From contig JAXLUR010000007.1 of assembly GCA_046329435.1 (NCBI GenBank), forward strand, positions 1 through 64,000: 64,000 nucleotides of DNA, in the 5' to 3' direction. This DNA comes from M3007 sp046329435. GTDB lineage: Bacteria > Bacteroidota > Bacteroidia > Chitinophagales > Saprospiraceae. Made by a program: the position numbers and the translations under genes. The notes beneath the pieces are model-generated. The model did not search any database. It saw only the letters and a list, made by a program, of their open reading frames with translations, and was not told where the DNA came from. Within the stretch, counting starts at the first letter, position 1. Every line of letters starts with the position of its first letter. Positions 63,913 to 64,000 of this stretch are shown in pieces.

Positions 63913-64000
63913 TGGGGCGTATTGCTGTTGTCGAGTGGCCGGGCTTCTTGCCGAATGATTTCGATGGGTGGCGCATCGCCGGTGAAGTGCGGTTCGCGCA
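63909..64000 (-). CDS. 3' end of an upstream CIS-operon gene (partial)
   Basis: The last 29 codons and stop of a minus-strand gene (C-terminus ending RQEARPLDNSNTPQ) run off the right edge. Its TGA overlaps the next gene's ATG, so the CIS transcription unit extends beyond the window. In comparable Bacteroidota loci a DUF4255-type terminator protein often sits here, but these residues are too few to tell. Confidence 0.6.
   Translation of the reverse strand, partial: REPHFTGDAPPIEIIRQEARPLDNSNTPQ

Noticed and set aside
42101..64000. Interpretation of the locus as a prophage
   Set aside because: No capsid, portal, terminase, holin-endolysin cassette or integrase is visible, and DUF4157, DUF5908 and the CIS tape-measure family point to a CIS.

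Overview
The window is a bacterial chromosome segment from the phylum Bacteroidota, most probably a Saprospirales-type organism. This rests on a SusC/SusD pair, a type IX secretion (T9SS) C-terminal sorting domain, a PorE-like OmpA lipoprotein, Bacteroidota-only families (DUF2480, DUF2024, DUF983), TAnnTTTG-type -7 promoter elements and weak Shine-Dalgarno sequences. No rRNA or species-level marker is present, so the genus is an inference.

Positions 1 to about 26,300 are ordinary chromosome with short transcription units on both strands. In order they hold a small coiled-coil protein, a sodium:solute symporter, a susC/susD nutrient-uptake pair, a fatty acid desaturase, a methyltransferase, uvrC, a cytochrome c lipoprotein, a PorE-like lipoprotein, a PhoD-like phosphatase, scpB, a DUF2480 protein, a lytic transglycosylase, queG, a T9SS cargo protein, an lpxD-like acyltransferase, a GHL10-type hydrolase, thioredoxin, a rhodanese, a Cys/Met-metabolism PLP enzyme divergent from an Lrp/AsnC regulator, a DUF983 protein, an AraC regulator, a DUF2024 protein and tRNA-Ala(GGC).

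Positions 26,349 to 64,000 form one long, tightly packed run of minus-strand genes encoding a contractile injection system (CIS) of the extracellular type (eCIS: Afp/PVC/MAC/AlgoCIS relatives). Reading 5' to 3', from the right edge leftward, it encodes a truncated CDS, a conserved-looking unknown protein, the sheath, two Cys-containing helical unknowns, two tube proteins, a DUF5908 (Afp6-like) protein, a LysM tube-baseplate adaptor, a VgrG-like spike, a PAAR tip, a gp25-like baseplate protein, a large baseplate J-like protein (1669 aa), a giant second baseplate protein (2485 aa), the tape-measure protein, an unknown, a vanadium-haloperoxidase-like enzyme, a ParA ATPase, two DUF4157 (eCIS core) proteins with different C-termini, a lipoprotein, an AAA+ ATPase, a membrane protein, two coiled-coil membrane or exported proteins, an L,D-transpeptidase-like protein and a subtilisin-like protease.

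The structural half should build one contractile particle, while the distal half looks like cargo, self-protection, positioning and envelope-interaction functions. The most unusual points are: about twelve YegP/DUF1508-like repeats inside the giant baseplate protein; an AT-rich helical insertion inside the J-like protein; a nearly gapless haloperoxidase-ParA-DUF4157 cassette; a DUF4157 protein that overlaps a lipoprotein gene (possible effector-immunity pair); and an envelope module with its own internal promoter. Two housekeeping genes (scpB, queG) carry a -7 element exactly 4 nt before the ATG, implying leaderless mRNAs.

No CRISPR array, insertion sequence, integrase or rRNA was seen. No intergenic gap exceeds 300 bases. 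Motif coordinates are read by eye, and all family names come from motif recognition rather than database searches.
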